A stretch of 64,000 bases of DNA from Casuarius casuarius (taxonomy: Eukaryota; Chordata; Aves; Casuariiformes; Casuariidae). The DNA lies in NCBI GenBank assembly GCA_003342895.1, contig PTFA01000055.1, positions 913,267 to 977,266 on the forward strand. Reading direction: 5' to 3'. Of the stretch, positions 48,853-60,120 are shown in pieces. The stretch's first letter is position 1. Each line of letters starts with the position of its first letter. The notes below the pieces were generated by a model that did not search any database, was not told where the DNA came from, and saw only the letters and a program-made list of their open reading frames with translations. A program made the translations under genes and the position numbers.

Positions 48853-51570
48853 ACTTTTTCCACCAGTTCTGAAGCAAAATTACACGCACCTGAATTAAAA
48901 GCCAGGGAAGCTTTCTGTTCTCCAGTCTGGGGGGCCAAGACACTATGGAAACAATGTTGCTATGATATAGCACTCCATATCCATAGTTTTTCACTGTTAT
49001 ATTTTCCCTACTAATTTATTGTCTTGAAGACAAAGACAATGAATTCTCAACTGGGGATGAAGTGGGATTATGTAGTATATGAAAGAAGTTCAGGAAAAAA
49101 AATAAACCTTTTGCTGAACATTACATTTCCAGAAAATCAGTTTCTTTACATCTGTACATCAAAGGGGATCCCTGAAAGAAATAGTCCTTATATAGTAGGA
49201 AAGTCAAATAGGTCAGAGTTGATTTAAAAAAAAAAATACGATCTATACTGACACATACATGTAGGCTTCCTTATATTTATTTCAGGTAAATGATGGCATT
49301 AAAAAGTGTACTTGGATGTAAAAGGAAGTTGCTCCTTCTTAAAGAATTAGAGTACAAGGCAAACTTGACCAAAAAAAAAAAATGCAGAGTTGATTACATT
49401 AAGTGTTCCCCCTCTGGCTGCTTTCGCTAAAAATTGTCTGTAGGAGTATTGAGAATTGACCTTTTCCCATCTTTTACACAGGTCATTTCCCACGAAGAGA
49501 GAGAGTAGAGCAGTGGAGAACAGCAGAGAGCAGGTGGCAATAGTGGTAATGGACTCATCCTACGCTTTTAAGCACACGTGGCTCTCTGAAGAGGAGTTCC
49601 TCTGAGGAAGCAAGATAGGGAGAAAATCACGTGATTTCTTATTATGAGGACATGATCACTTTGTCTATGTGTCACTGAAGATTACATGTGCAGCATGTAT
49701 CTAAAGCTGAAAACAATATAGAGAAAATTAAGTTTCAAAATAAAAGGTTTGTTTCTTCTCTACATTGAGCCAAACTATGACAATACATTACAAAGATTAC
49801 CAACTTTAATAAGCCATCAATGCTTACTAAAACAGACTATATGCCTTAGCTTTCTGCCTTAACCTTTCTATTCTGAATTTATGCGTGCGGCCAACAATTT
49901 CAAAGTGAGCTTCAAACACAGGAAATGTTGAGTGAAGCCCAATGCTATTATATTTCAATATAGGGTATAAGATGAAACAATTTTTCAAAAACTAAAAAGT
50001 ATGACTGAAAATAATGGAGTTATTATCTCTCTAAACTTTACTGCTTTGCACAGTCACACAACTGACAAACATAAACTAAATTATTTGGCTTCCCTCTTGA
50101 AAAATATAACATTTTATTGCCCCTTAAAAGTTTGTATTTCTGATTTACAGGATTTCTAAGCAGAGAAGAAGGCAGGGGAGTTGAAATGAATTTAGGCTCA
50201 AGGTGAATTCTCAGATTACTTTTTTTAAAATGTGAAGTAGGCTGAAGTTAAAACATTCCATAATATAGTTTATTCCTAGAACTCAAAAAGTAAATATTTT
50301 AACTCTCAGAAAAGTAAAAACAAGCAAAAGTTTCAAGGTAGTTATTGCCTTAAAAAGAGTAGATGTGTCAGAATATACTCTATCATAATGTAAATTGGAA
50401 AAAAAACCCTTTGAAACAGAACATTTTATTCTTGCCAATGTAGTATCTAATTTATGTATATGTGTATATGATTTTTTGTGTATGAATAACAGAATTCGAA
50501 TTGAGGAGACACATCTGAGCTATTTGTAGAACTAAATGTTAAGATCAGCAGAGATTTCTTTTGGGGGACTGAAAAGACAGACAAACAGGTTTATTCATCC
50601 CTGACTTGAAAATGAACTTTTCTTCATGGCAACATGGGCGATCTGGAAAAATGATTATCAATACAAAAAAAAGTAGTGTAAAACACTTCATAGTCTGACA
50701 CTGATCTCCTCAGAAAGGGATCATTTCAAATGGGTCCTGACTGCCACATAACTGAGTGTATGGATTTCTATTTTAAATACTTGGACACTGCTTAGACCTT
50801 CAGAGGATGATCAGAAAGTAATCTGCACAGTGAATTCTGCTCAGTCACTGTTTCATTCCAAGCCTGTGTATCTCTGATCATTCTGCCTGCAATAACTTAA
50901 CTTCAGATGGCTGAGAGTTTGCCTATAATCTAATCCAGAGACATGTCCTAAATCAACGTCACAACTTTGACGCAGTCCCTGAATTAACCGTACCAGAATC
51001 TACTATGTATTATTCACAATATTACTTTCTAAGGCAAACTATCTTTAGCAGCAGAACGGCTTCTACTTCAAAATGGTGAAAATGTATTTTCTAGCTCAAA
51101 GTATCCTCTCTTTGCACTACAGGACAGTCTGTACACCATATATCATTAGTTTGGATATATACCCAAAATGTGAAATTATGAGATGTATAAAATAATATTC
51201 AAAACAAAACTTCGGAATTCTGAAATGGAATTCCCCAGCACGACATTTCAGCACTCCGAAACAGACTTGTTTACAAATGAGCATGTGTCAGTGATTTCCT
51301 ATTTTCCTAAAACTATGAATTATTATAAGAAATACTCAATAAGGGTAGTAGAATGAGGAATACTCACTAAGAGTGTAAGATGTAGAAGCAGGTTTTAGAC
51401 ATTTTTCCACTAGCGTAGGTTTTTACAACTAATAACTTTCAATTCACTGTCATCTCACAGTAGAGAAAAATTATTTCATTGGCAAAGTAATATGTATGGT
51501 TTATACTTCATATGGAATTTATCAAGCATAGGGCCAAAAAGCACTGTTCTTGATTGTACTCACAGAGACT
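48853..51570. other. AT-rich non-coding sequence, nothing identified
   Basis: No gene or recognised interspersed repeat. It includes an imperfect 28-bp tandem duplication near 51331-51386 (AATACTCA at 51331 and 51359). Confidence 0.5.
51331..51386. repeat. Imperfect 28-bp tandem duplication
   Basis: Two adjacent 28-base units begin with AATACTCA followed by TAAG; roughly two thirds of positions match. Confidence 0.55.
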
Positions 51571-51745
51571 TCATGCAATAGAATTATAGCAATATAAGGT
51601 TGGAAAAGATTTCAGAAGTTCATCTAGTTCATCCCTTAGCCCAGAGGCAGAATCAGATATTCCTATGTTATTCGTGACAGATGTGTCTAGCCTGTTCTAA
51701 AAAGCCTCCACTGATGCGGAATATACAACTTCTGTAAAATTTTCT
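51571..51745 (-). mobile_element. CR1-type LINE 3' end, antisense
   Basis: Plus-strand text shows the complement of a CR1 3' end: ATAGAATTATAGCAATATAA followed by GGTTGGAAAAGATTTCAGAA and GTTCATCTAGTTCATCCC, then CCAGAGGCAGAATCAGATAT and AGCCTGTTCTAAAAAGCCTC. This matches the CR1 variants whose 3' UTR contains 'CAGAGGCAGAATCA.CTATACC'. Only the 3' UTR and last coding bases remain, and the copy is decayed. Confidence 0.85.
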
Positions 51746-54027
51746 GTAAAAAGGAGGTGCCTGGGAGGCATCAGCATTCACACAAGAAAATCTTTTTTCT
51801 TCCTGTCCATGCAAGAGGAGTCTTCAAGCATGCCATACTGTACTAAAAAATAACAGTCAACAAAAATGAATGGTCTTGCCTTGAATCTGTTGAATAAAAA
51901 ATGAGTGATCTCATTCTTGGTCTCCTTCCGTAGTAAAGAGTTGGTTTGGGGGTCAAGATGTTGGGTAGAGTTGGTGGCTGTGAAATGAAAGTTCAGCAAC
52001 CCAGTTAGAGGTTTAATTTAGAGATGTGTGAGCTTTTAGAAATACCCCTCTCAAAGATTACTTACCATCAACATCCTGTTCATCATCTGTTTTTTTTTTT
52101 AGCAGTCCTGCTCTTAGATTTTCTGTAGAAAGAAAGGACCTACCTACCTAATTGAGGCAGAGATTCTGCAAAATCCCTGCAAATCAGAGGTTAAGCTGCA
52201 TAGAGCTTTTAGAGAGTGACCCTGTGGGTTCTTCCCTTCTGCTTTTACTGTTTTTTTTTTTATTTTCCTCTGCTGTGAAGTACATCTACAAGCACTAATT
52301 CACTGCATCTACTATTCTGAAAGAGAGAAGAACAAAGTAAAAATTAGGGTGTCAGAAGTAAAGAATATTTGCTACTACGTTATAATTGCATTTTAAAATA
52401 AACAACAAAAAAAACCTACTACTCTTTTTCTGGCTGTAGATTTGGAAAGGAAAGCTGATTGTCAGTAATCCACAATCAGTTAATCACCCAGTGAGTATCA
52501 AGCCCAAATATAAACCTGTAATTCATTCTACTCATCAGTGTATTGATTGTCTTTTTTTAATATAAAATATATAACATTTTCAGATGACCCTGTTGACCTG
52601 AACAGCCAGAATATATTGTTGGCTAGAGATGAGAGTTTCATTCCATAAACATTTTAGGTAATTATTAGCAGCTTAATTACATCCTTTTAATTCTCCTTTT
52701 AGCTCTCCTCTGAATGATAGCTTTTACTAGAGCCAGTGTAGGGTGAAGGGTGAACTCTGCAGTAGACTATGACCTCTTTTTTTCAAATAAGCACAAGTGA
52801 CTTAGGTGAAAATAGTTTCAAGGAATGACATGCTGAGGTCCCTTACAAACTGAATTATTATTATTATGACTCTATGAAAGGAAATTCAACAGCTTAACTC
52901 CTATTGACTGAAAAACTTTTGTACATGAGAAGGGTCATCCCAAGGAAAATGACTAGGAAATCACTTTTGTCCCTTCCCATTTCTGAATCAGATATGCCAG
53001 GGATCCCAAAACACTTTCCGGAATGATCTGTAGTTGTATTGGCTTTTTAATGATAAACTGTTAATAAAGAGAAGAAATGAATGGATCATTCCCAGGGGAT
53101 TTTGCCACTATTATGAGTAGAAAAGACAAATGGAGAGATTGCTTAGAAGACATTTTTATTAAAATATGGCTCATTCAGAAATTATTAAGATGTAGTAGTG
53201 ACAGACAGGATAGAATACATATTTCCTGGCAGGAAGAGAAAATAGAATTCTATAGATACCCTGAATGGTATTAAGAGTGGTCAGGAAACTTTTTATTTTT
53301 TACTTTCCCCTACTAAGCAGAGTATATTTTCAGTGAAGAAATGAAAGCCAAACTATTATCACTAAAACACAGAAGAATTTTGATATTTCGATTCCTGAGA
53401 GCCATCACTGTGTGTATATGAAATGAATCTGAGTATGAAGACAGGCACACTTACAAGTTTAATTGCTTTTTGGGTTCCTTTACTATAGTTATATCTCTGT
53501 GTGGCAGAACCACTCTTGATTTTTAAAAGGTGTTTCCTTTTATTATTTTATTTTAACAGGGCAATCTGTTTCTAATCAGCATTTGCTATGGGTAGGCAGA
53601 GCTTTGGATTCATATTCGGACCAATATTGACTTGGTTTAAGTTGAGATGTCATTACACCTTACAGATAAGTAAAATACTTGTGAGACTTTCTTAGATATC
53701 ATCTTTTCAAGTTCTGCCTTTCCCACTCTAACACTTTAGCAGAATTCCCCTACAGGTATTTTTGATTTTCTTAAGCACTTATTTTGGTTTCTTTATGTAG
53801 TTAAGCACAGCAAGTGTGGTTTCTTTCATTCATATCTAATTGAACTCATGATTCAGTGACATTCATTCTGTGAAATTATGGTCAAAACAATGTCGCAGAT
53901 TAATTGTTAATTATATGTTATAGTCATGTTTAAATTGCTATGTGATACAAAAATGCATCATTAATACATAAAGCTTCCTGGAAAATGAACACACACAACT
54001 CCAGCTTTCTGCCTTAGAAGACATGCT

Positions 54028-54069
54028 TAAGCAGAAGGTATGGTTGTCTAAGCAGAAAGTATGTTTGAA
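54028..54069. repeat. Imperfect 21-bp tandem duplication
   Basis: TAAGCAGAAGGTATGGTTGTC is followed directly by a copy beginning TAAGCAGAAAGTATG; about 17 of 21 positions match. Confidence 0.7.
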
Positions 54070-54419
54070 AAGAAAATGTTTTGCATGAACACACAAAAAC
54101 TTGCATGCATATATGTGTGTACATGAAAGAATTAATTTAATGTAGGTGAAAAAAGTTGAAAGAAAAAGCCAGGCTGTCCCTTAGTAAATTTTTTTTAAGT
54201 TAAATATTTACATTATGTCAAACCGTACCACATTAACAGTGGTCTCAATTTCTAATAAAGCCTTATCCATATGCATCATTACTAAACTGGAAGAATGATT
54301 ATTAAGACAGTGATATCTTTTCCAGTGCCCTTATAATGCTTGACTTCTCAGTTGAAACTTCCAATTTTTGTTCTCTGTGAATGTGTTTTTAAAGTGATGC
54401 AGATACTAGAATTTACAAG

Positions 54420-54518
54420 ACATATATATAGCATATATATATTTTTGTATATGTGTGTGTGTATATATAGATATACGTGTGTGTGTGTGTGTGTGTGTGT
54501 GTATGTATACATATATAA
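54420..54518. repeat. Compound AT/GT microsatellite with (GT)13
   Basis: AT-rich alternating sequence is followed by an uninterrupted (GT)13 at 54477-54502 and then TATGTATACATATAT. It is likely polymorphic. The short frame reading through it (CVCVCV-type peptide) is an artefact. Confidence 0.95.
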
Positions 54519-55621
54519 AAAGAGTTTCTGCCCTGTGAGTAATTCCCATCTTTAAACATTTGTTTCCATGCCAATTGGGACTTCTAGTTACTGAAACATT
54601 TCACAGAAAAGGTTCTATGTTCACATACTTTCTTTTATTCAAATACTTTCATGGTAATATTGTTGTGACATCTGAATGCCATACAAACCATTGAGCATTA
54701 AGTTTTACTTTCATTCAGTGCTGCAATGTCACTACCGAAAGATATATATTTTGAAGGAAATAATTAAACATTAAGTGATTTCACAAGCAGTTTCTAATAT
54801 CTCCCAAAATAACAAAAATATCTGATTATCATGATAAATCTACAGGAAAAAAAAAATCCCATTAAGTAGTGCCAACTTGCTACAACTTAAATATTATTGT
54901 GTCTCTTATTTGATGATATAAAGATGGATAAACAACATTATCTCCAAAGTTAAAATGATGACAAAGACATAATGATTGCAGTTCAATTCTGAAAAATTAC
55001 CTTGTAAAAATGCATGTTGCTGGATCCTGAGTGTACTATGTCTCTTCCTGACTTTAAAAAAAATGTTCTTATTGGTATTAACTTTGTTGCCCCCAGAGCG
55101 CTGACTGAGAACTGCAGAGCATCATGTGCAGCATCAAAATCCTCTTGGCCGGTTATTTTCTTGCAGAATTTTCCTGAAGGGGAATTGAGTTTGCACTGGT
55201 GTCACTGGGAGGAATGCTAGAAAACAAGTGGGTCCCACAGAGACCCAAGGTCTCCAAACTTTTTAAATTTATGCAAGTATGCAAAATGGAAAGATAACAG
55301 CTTTTACCCTGGCTAAGTTAGCTAAAAGGTTTTTTTTTTCTTGATATAGAAACCTTAAAGAGACATCAGAAAACCCTTTGTCAGGAATAAAAAGAGATTC
55401 TCATTTTCAGTTTTTGAATCCACACTTCAAAAAATTTATCCAAAAGCAAATATAGAAAGCAAAATCTGAGTTACTGTCCATTCGAATCCATATTCTGACC
55501 ACTAAAATTAATTGCCTTCCTAAACAATCTCTGTTCACACAGGAAAGTTTTCATAAATATGGTGATAGTTTGCTTCAAATTAATTACAAGCTATAAATGA
55601 TTAATAACACATGGCACTTAC

Positions 55622-55720
55622 ACCGTATACCATCAAACAGATTCGAAGCACCAAATCCATGTGAATAGTAAGTAGCGCCAATACTCTTCTGCTGGTAGTA
55701 GGCTACAGCTGACTTGAAAG
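55622..55720 (-). other. Candidate exon B of an unidentified minus-strand gene
   Basis: Read on the minus strand, an acceptor (CTTCTCTGCCAG) ends at 55721 and a perfect donor core GTAAGT follows 55622, giving a 99-base segment that is open throughout in one frame. The peptide includes FKSAVAYYQQKSIGATYY and ends near GASNLFDGIR. It begins in the phase left by candidate exon A, 451 bases upstream, so the two join without a frameshift. CpG is mildly raised here relative to the neighbourhood. I do not recognise the protein, and another frame is also open over most of it. Confidence 0.2.
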
Positions 55721-56171
55721 CTGGCAGAGAAGAGTGTGAAAAACCAAAGCAGCAAGGTATACTTATGTAATCCATCAGCTCAGTGAACTGAGAGCTTCGA
55801 AGAGCTCCTGGTAGACATTAAGTTTGCTTCACTCTGATAAAAATGTTGGAAGAGTTAACGCTTGCTCTCTCTGAGTGAATCCACTCTCCTACATAGGGAA
55901 AGGATATAGCTAACTTGTATTTTATTCATACAAAGCACCATATTCTAGGAAGATATAAAATTCTTGGTAGGGTGTAAAACATTTTATTCTTCAGATGGGG
56001 GCTTAAAATGCTGCATAATGCGAAAATACATGCTATCACATACAATATGACATAATGGAGTTACACCATGTAGAATAATGTATATCTAATTTTAACTCCA
56101 CATCTGATATTTTCTTCCCAAACAGGCTAAGCCCCAAACTGATATAGTATGAATGCAGTAAAACTTTATAC

Positions 56172-56314
56172 CTTGTATTTTAAACCCACATCTGATGATT
56201 GCACAAACTGTGCGGTGAGCTGGCCAGTACAGTGTATGCTCTTCTGTCTTAAGCAGAATGTCACCAACCATGCGGGAGTTCATTAATGTACAGCTAGAGC
56301 CATTGCGTTGCAGC
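56172..56314 (-). other. Candidate exon A of an unidentified minus-strand gene
   Basis: On the minus strand an acceptor (TTGCATTGCATTGTTTCCAG) ends at 56315 and a donor (CAAG|GTATAAAG) follows 56172. The 143-base segment is open in only one frame, the other two being closed by stops. The peptide includes LQRNGSSCTLMNSRMVGDIL, then HTLYWPAHRTVCAIIRCGF, with three cysteines and one N-glycosylation-type NGS. Joining to candidate exon B keeps the frame. No upstream exon with matching phase was found within the window, and no family is recognised. The pair could still be chance. Confidence 0.2.
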
Positions 56315-59049
56315 CTGGAAACAATGCAATGCAAAAATGAGACCTCTGAAAGCCTGTGTAATCCAAAGATCGCATCGACCAGGAGATGTTATTCAAATAA
56401 ACAAGCAGTTCATTAGTTTGTTATTGCAGGTCCTAAATGTATAAAACTCTTGAAGAAAAACCAAGGCACAATTACCACAATCTGTTTGGGTCTGCTGAAT
56501 CCAATCAAAATGACTTGGAGTGTGCATGTTGGTGCTGTGAGACTGAGGAATGTACGTGTAGGCACAGGGTCTGAGGAACCCTGTACAGCCTGTTTTGAAC
56601 CTGCTAATGTGCTCTGCGCACTTAATGGCATCTTATAAAACATCTGGTCTCAAATGCTCAAATATTGATTCAGTATATGGAAATCTGGTATTACACTACT
56701 GCTGTTTCTAGGAACAGCTTATATAAACAGATCTGACATGATTGTGCCATATGGTTTTATTTCTGGAGTGCTTTGACTACATATTTTGGGGTGAGGGGGA
56801 TTAATTGGAGTGATTTATAGGTCCCCCTCACTTCCTTCAAGGTGGATGATGACTAAGTTGTAAAAGCCACAAATTTTGGTGTCCAGGTTCATCAGGGTTT
56901 TCAGTTAATGGTTAACTGAATGACAAATCTCTGCTGTGCATTCACGTGTGACTCCAGTGAGTGGGTGATAAGGCCTAAATCCTCCATAGAGTACAAATGT
57001 GCAGGCTAAAAAGGAAGTATGTTTTACAGGCTCTATGTGCTTTTACCATGGCACATTTACCACACATTAGTAAAGGCAAATACAGGGATATGAGAGGTTT
57101 TGAAGAGACAAATAGGTTGTGGCCCTTTTGTAAATATCGGTAACAGCTTGAATAGTGTAGCTGGGTAAAGAACGAAGCTGCAGGCACTGGGTAAGGTTTA
57201 AAGTCTAAGGAATTTGGTCCGCTTGAAGGTGTTGTTTGCCCTGACATTCCTTCCTCACTAGCCGGACTCTCCAAGGATGTATTATTGCAGGCCTGGCCAT
57301 CTCAGGCTGTCTCACAGGAACTGCAATTTTTCTGTCAGGAAACTTTTTTAGCTACTCAAACGCACCAAAACCAGTGTTTCATGACCTGGCTGGATCCGGC
57401 AGTATCTAGACAGAGGATCTGCACAGCCCTGTGGATGCTCCTCCCTGATATGACCTGCAGCATCGGCAATTCAATAGGAAGTGATAAAGATGTGGCTAAC
57501 TGTTAGACTGGCTTCATCCATCCTTGTTCTATAAATCTTTATCACAAACATCTGAACTGTGAAAAACTGTTTTGTTCAACTGCTTTTTACCTCCTCCCTA
57601 ATCCCTTCACAGATTTTTAGCCACACAGGGCTCTGTGGGTACAGTTCATCCCCGTGCTACAGTTCGCCTTCTCATGTAGAGGAGGTGAGAAGATGACAGC
57701 ATCCTATTATTACTAGACAGATTCACGGCTGTGCAATCCCCTCTTTATTCACATTATAACCAGATTGTCTCTTAAATATTTAATATCTTAAATATCAAAA
57801 GCTTCTGCGCTTTTGATTTGTTGCACTGGACCTAAGCTAGGAACATATAAAATAGATACTATTGTTCATCATTTGGTGTAGCTAGTTTGACACTCGACAC
57901 TTACCTATTATCTTCCTGCCTTTATAATTGGTCAGGCACCAGGGGAACAGAAACCATGTTATGTACTGAGCCAGCCACTCACACACAGGACAGGTTAAAC
58001 CTTGGGTGAGCTGTCCTTTGGCAATGCCTAGGCACATCCATGACTCTCACCGGTCAGGATTTTTTAACTTCTAGATCACATAGCTCCTAAAACATGCCAG
58101 AACACCTGATTGACAATATGCAAATTACCATATCAGATCAGACTGCAGTTCTTCCTGTGAAAAGCCTCTTGCTGTAGAAATATCAAGTGTTTCAGAAGAA
58201 ACAGTCCCGCAATAGGCCATTTTCAATGTTTCAATAGAGCATTTTAGTTAGCTCAGCTGCATTTATGTATTAGTAGGATGTGACAATGAGTTCTGCTGAC
58301 CCATTTGTTTAGATGAGAGTTTGTTTAGATGACTATTTCCCTTTCTTGGCTCGGAATGTCACTTCTTTTCTTTTCTTTTTTTTAATCAATCCATTGCTTT
58401 TATGTTTATGAGCAAGGTTGAAGAGAACTTTTTGAATGCCTTGATGTTGTTAATTATTTTTGTATATATCTTTTACCTTTCCTCTCTTGTTAATCCTTTC
58501 CCCAAGGAAGAGATCTCTTTCCTTCTTTCTGGTGTGATATTTTGTTAATCTCCTTATTATTCCTGCTTCTGGATTCTACCAACTATTGGATCCAGATGTG
58601 ATAAGGACAGAATACAATGTTAAAATGAAATGGCACCTGGCTTGTATGAGAGACTATGGGTTTTAAAGTTTTGCATATTCTTCCCTAAGTGTAAGTGTAA
58701 CTATTTCCCTTAGTTAGTTATGTCCTAAAGTTTTTAAACTAATGATAATATAATACAACATTTTTAAAGCAACATTACACATTGAACTCAGTTTTAAAAT
58801 GCAAAGAAAATGTTATTTGTTTTAATATCTTCTGTGTTTTAATGTATTGACTATAAACTTTCATTAACACGAGGTTTTGTATTTCTTATTTTCTTTTTTC
58901 GTCTACCTACCACCTACGCAAGCATCAGGGAAAATACAGATGTATTTATCTTCAGGGTTTTCCACTTCCCTACATTAAAAAAACAGTTTATAGATGGTCT
59001 GGGGTCTGTTGATCTGCCCTGTGTGGATTTAATGGAGGTGGTAAAGGGG

Positions 59050-60120
59050 GACCACCACTTCTTCACCAGGAAATCTCTTATCTCTTGAGTTCTAGAGACC
59101 AGAAACACCAGCCTCTGACACTTCTCCCACACCACCACTTGGCTTGGGCAAGTTCTGCGTTCCCAGCGCTACAGCTTCTCTCCTGCTCCTCAGCTCCGTG
59201 CCTGGCCCTCCTGGCTCTATCAGGTGTGGGTTTCTGGGCTGAGAAGGAAGCTGTGAAACCAAGCAGGGAAGCCAAGGAATGAATCTCTTCTCAGCTGCAG
59301 CCCTTCGTTACTGCAGCTGACACAGGATGACCCACTCTGTGAAGGGTGTGCTTATTTAGAGAAAAGCAGGCAGAATATAAAGGTGTGGAAAAGCAGTGCT
59401 CAGTGCTGCAGGGCCAGGATATCTGTTTAATGAACGTGTGCTAATGAATGAGCTTGTCCCAGCTCAGTGTATCCTGTCCTGCAGCTATACCTGGTGCCAG
59501 GTACACTAGGCTTATCCATGTTGTGGAACCACAGCCTAAGCAAATTGCTTAACATCTCTCAACTGCAGGTGCCCCAGGGAAATTTTAAGGATAACAGTGT
59601 TTACCCTGCATAGAGCCCTCTCTGTAGCTAAGGTAAGAAGCAGAATGGTCTCATTTTTCTTGAGGTTACGTGGGCTGTGGTTCCTGGTCTGGATGGTGAA
59701 GTAGCGCACGAGGAGCCCTGGCTGCTGCATGCCATGCAGAAGAATTACCAGAGCATGACAGAAAACACCTTTCTGTCCTTCAAAGGGCAGTACAATTACA
59801 TGGCCGTAAGTGGCCAGGATGGAAATCTCACCGAGTTACTGCTGAGGCTGCTAGCAGCTCTAACATACCCTTTCGTGAGGGTCCTGAGGACACCCACCCC
59901 CAAGCTCCACCTGGGTCCCCTCCCCAGTGCTGCTGAGCAGTGCTGCAGGGGCGCCTGGTGCTGGCATGGCGCGGTGGCTCTTGGCCCCTCTCCTTTCGCT
60001 CTGGGTTCAGCTGCCCCAGCAGGCCCCAGGCACTTTGCCATGTCGGGGCTGTCGTGGGATCCAGGCAGCAGCGCCGGATCCTGCCCTTTCAGAGGCTGCA
60101 GGACTCACATGGTGGATAAA
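59050..60120. other. GC-rich block of about 1 kb, possible exon or promoter region
   Basis: This is the most GC-rich kilobase in the window, with scattered CpGs, especially 59880-60090 (phrases such as GCATGGCGCGGTGGCTCTTG). Several frames are open: 59677-60159 (+), 59927-60316 (+) and 59796-60041 (-). High GC alone reduces stop codons, so these are weak evidence. One plus-strand frame has a signal-peptide-like stretch from an ATG at 59966 (MARWLLAPLLSLWVQLPQQA), but nothing recognisable follows. It may be a promoter/first exon of a lncRNA, a degenerate LTR, or a GC island. Confidence 0.3.
59665..59805 (+). other. Exon-like 47-codon segment
   Basis: An acceptor-like run (TCTCATTTTTCTTGAG) ends at 59664 and a strong donor (GCC|GTAAGT) follows 59805. 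The 141 bases are open in a single frame for exactly 47 codons (phase 0 at both ends). The peptide includes HEEPWLLHAMQKNYQSMTE, in which MQKNYQSMT faintly resembles the end of a KRAB A-box (MQENYxxVxSL). The acidic and aromatic residues of a KRAB core are absent upstream, so a KRAB assignment is not supported. Confidence 0.15.

Larger units (their letters stand above)
51746..59049. other. AT-rich non-coding sequence with a microsatellite and candidate minus-strand exons
   Basis: No gene was recognised with confidence. It contains a 21-bp imperfect tandem pair at 54028-54069, the GT/AT microsatellite at 54420-54518, and the exon-like pair 55622-55720 / 56172-56314. A perfect 9-bp hairpin (ATCAAAAGC, 57794-57802, with GCTTTTGAT, 57809-57817) is also present. 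Confidence 0.5.

Noticed and set aside
54340..54555. Plus-strand frame with CVCVCV peptide
   Set aside because: It is created by the (GT)13/AT microsatellite.
55470..55500. tRNA gene (B-box-like ATTCGAATCC)
   Set aside because: There is no A box at the right spacing and no cloverleaf can be drawn from the flanks.
59665..59805. KRAB-box relic
   Set aside because: Only MQKNYQSMT resembles a KRAB A-box end; the conserved core (DVAVxFxxEEW) is absent upstream, and the stretch may be chance in GC-rich DNA.
59965..59990. Alu/7SL-like GGCGCGGTGGCTC phrase
   Set aside because: Only a dozen bases match and the rest of the 7SL structure is absent; primate Alu is not expected alongside CR1 repeats.
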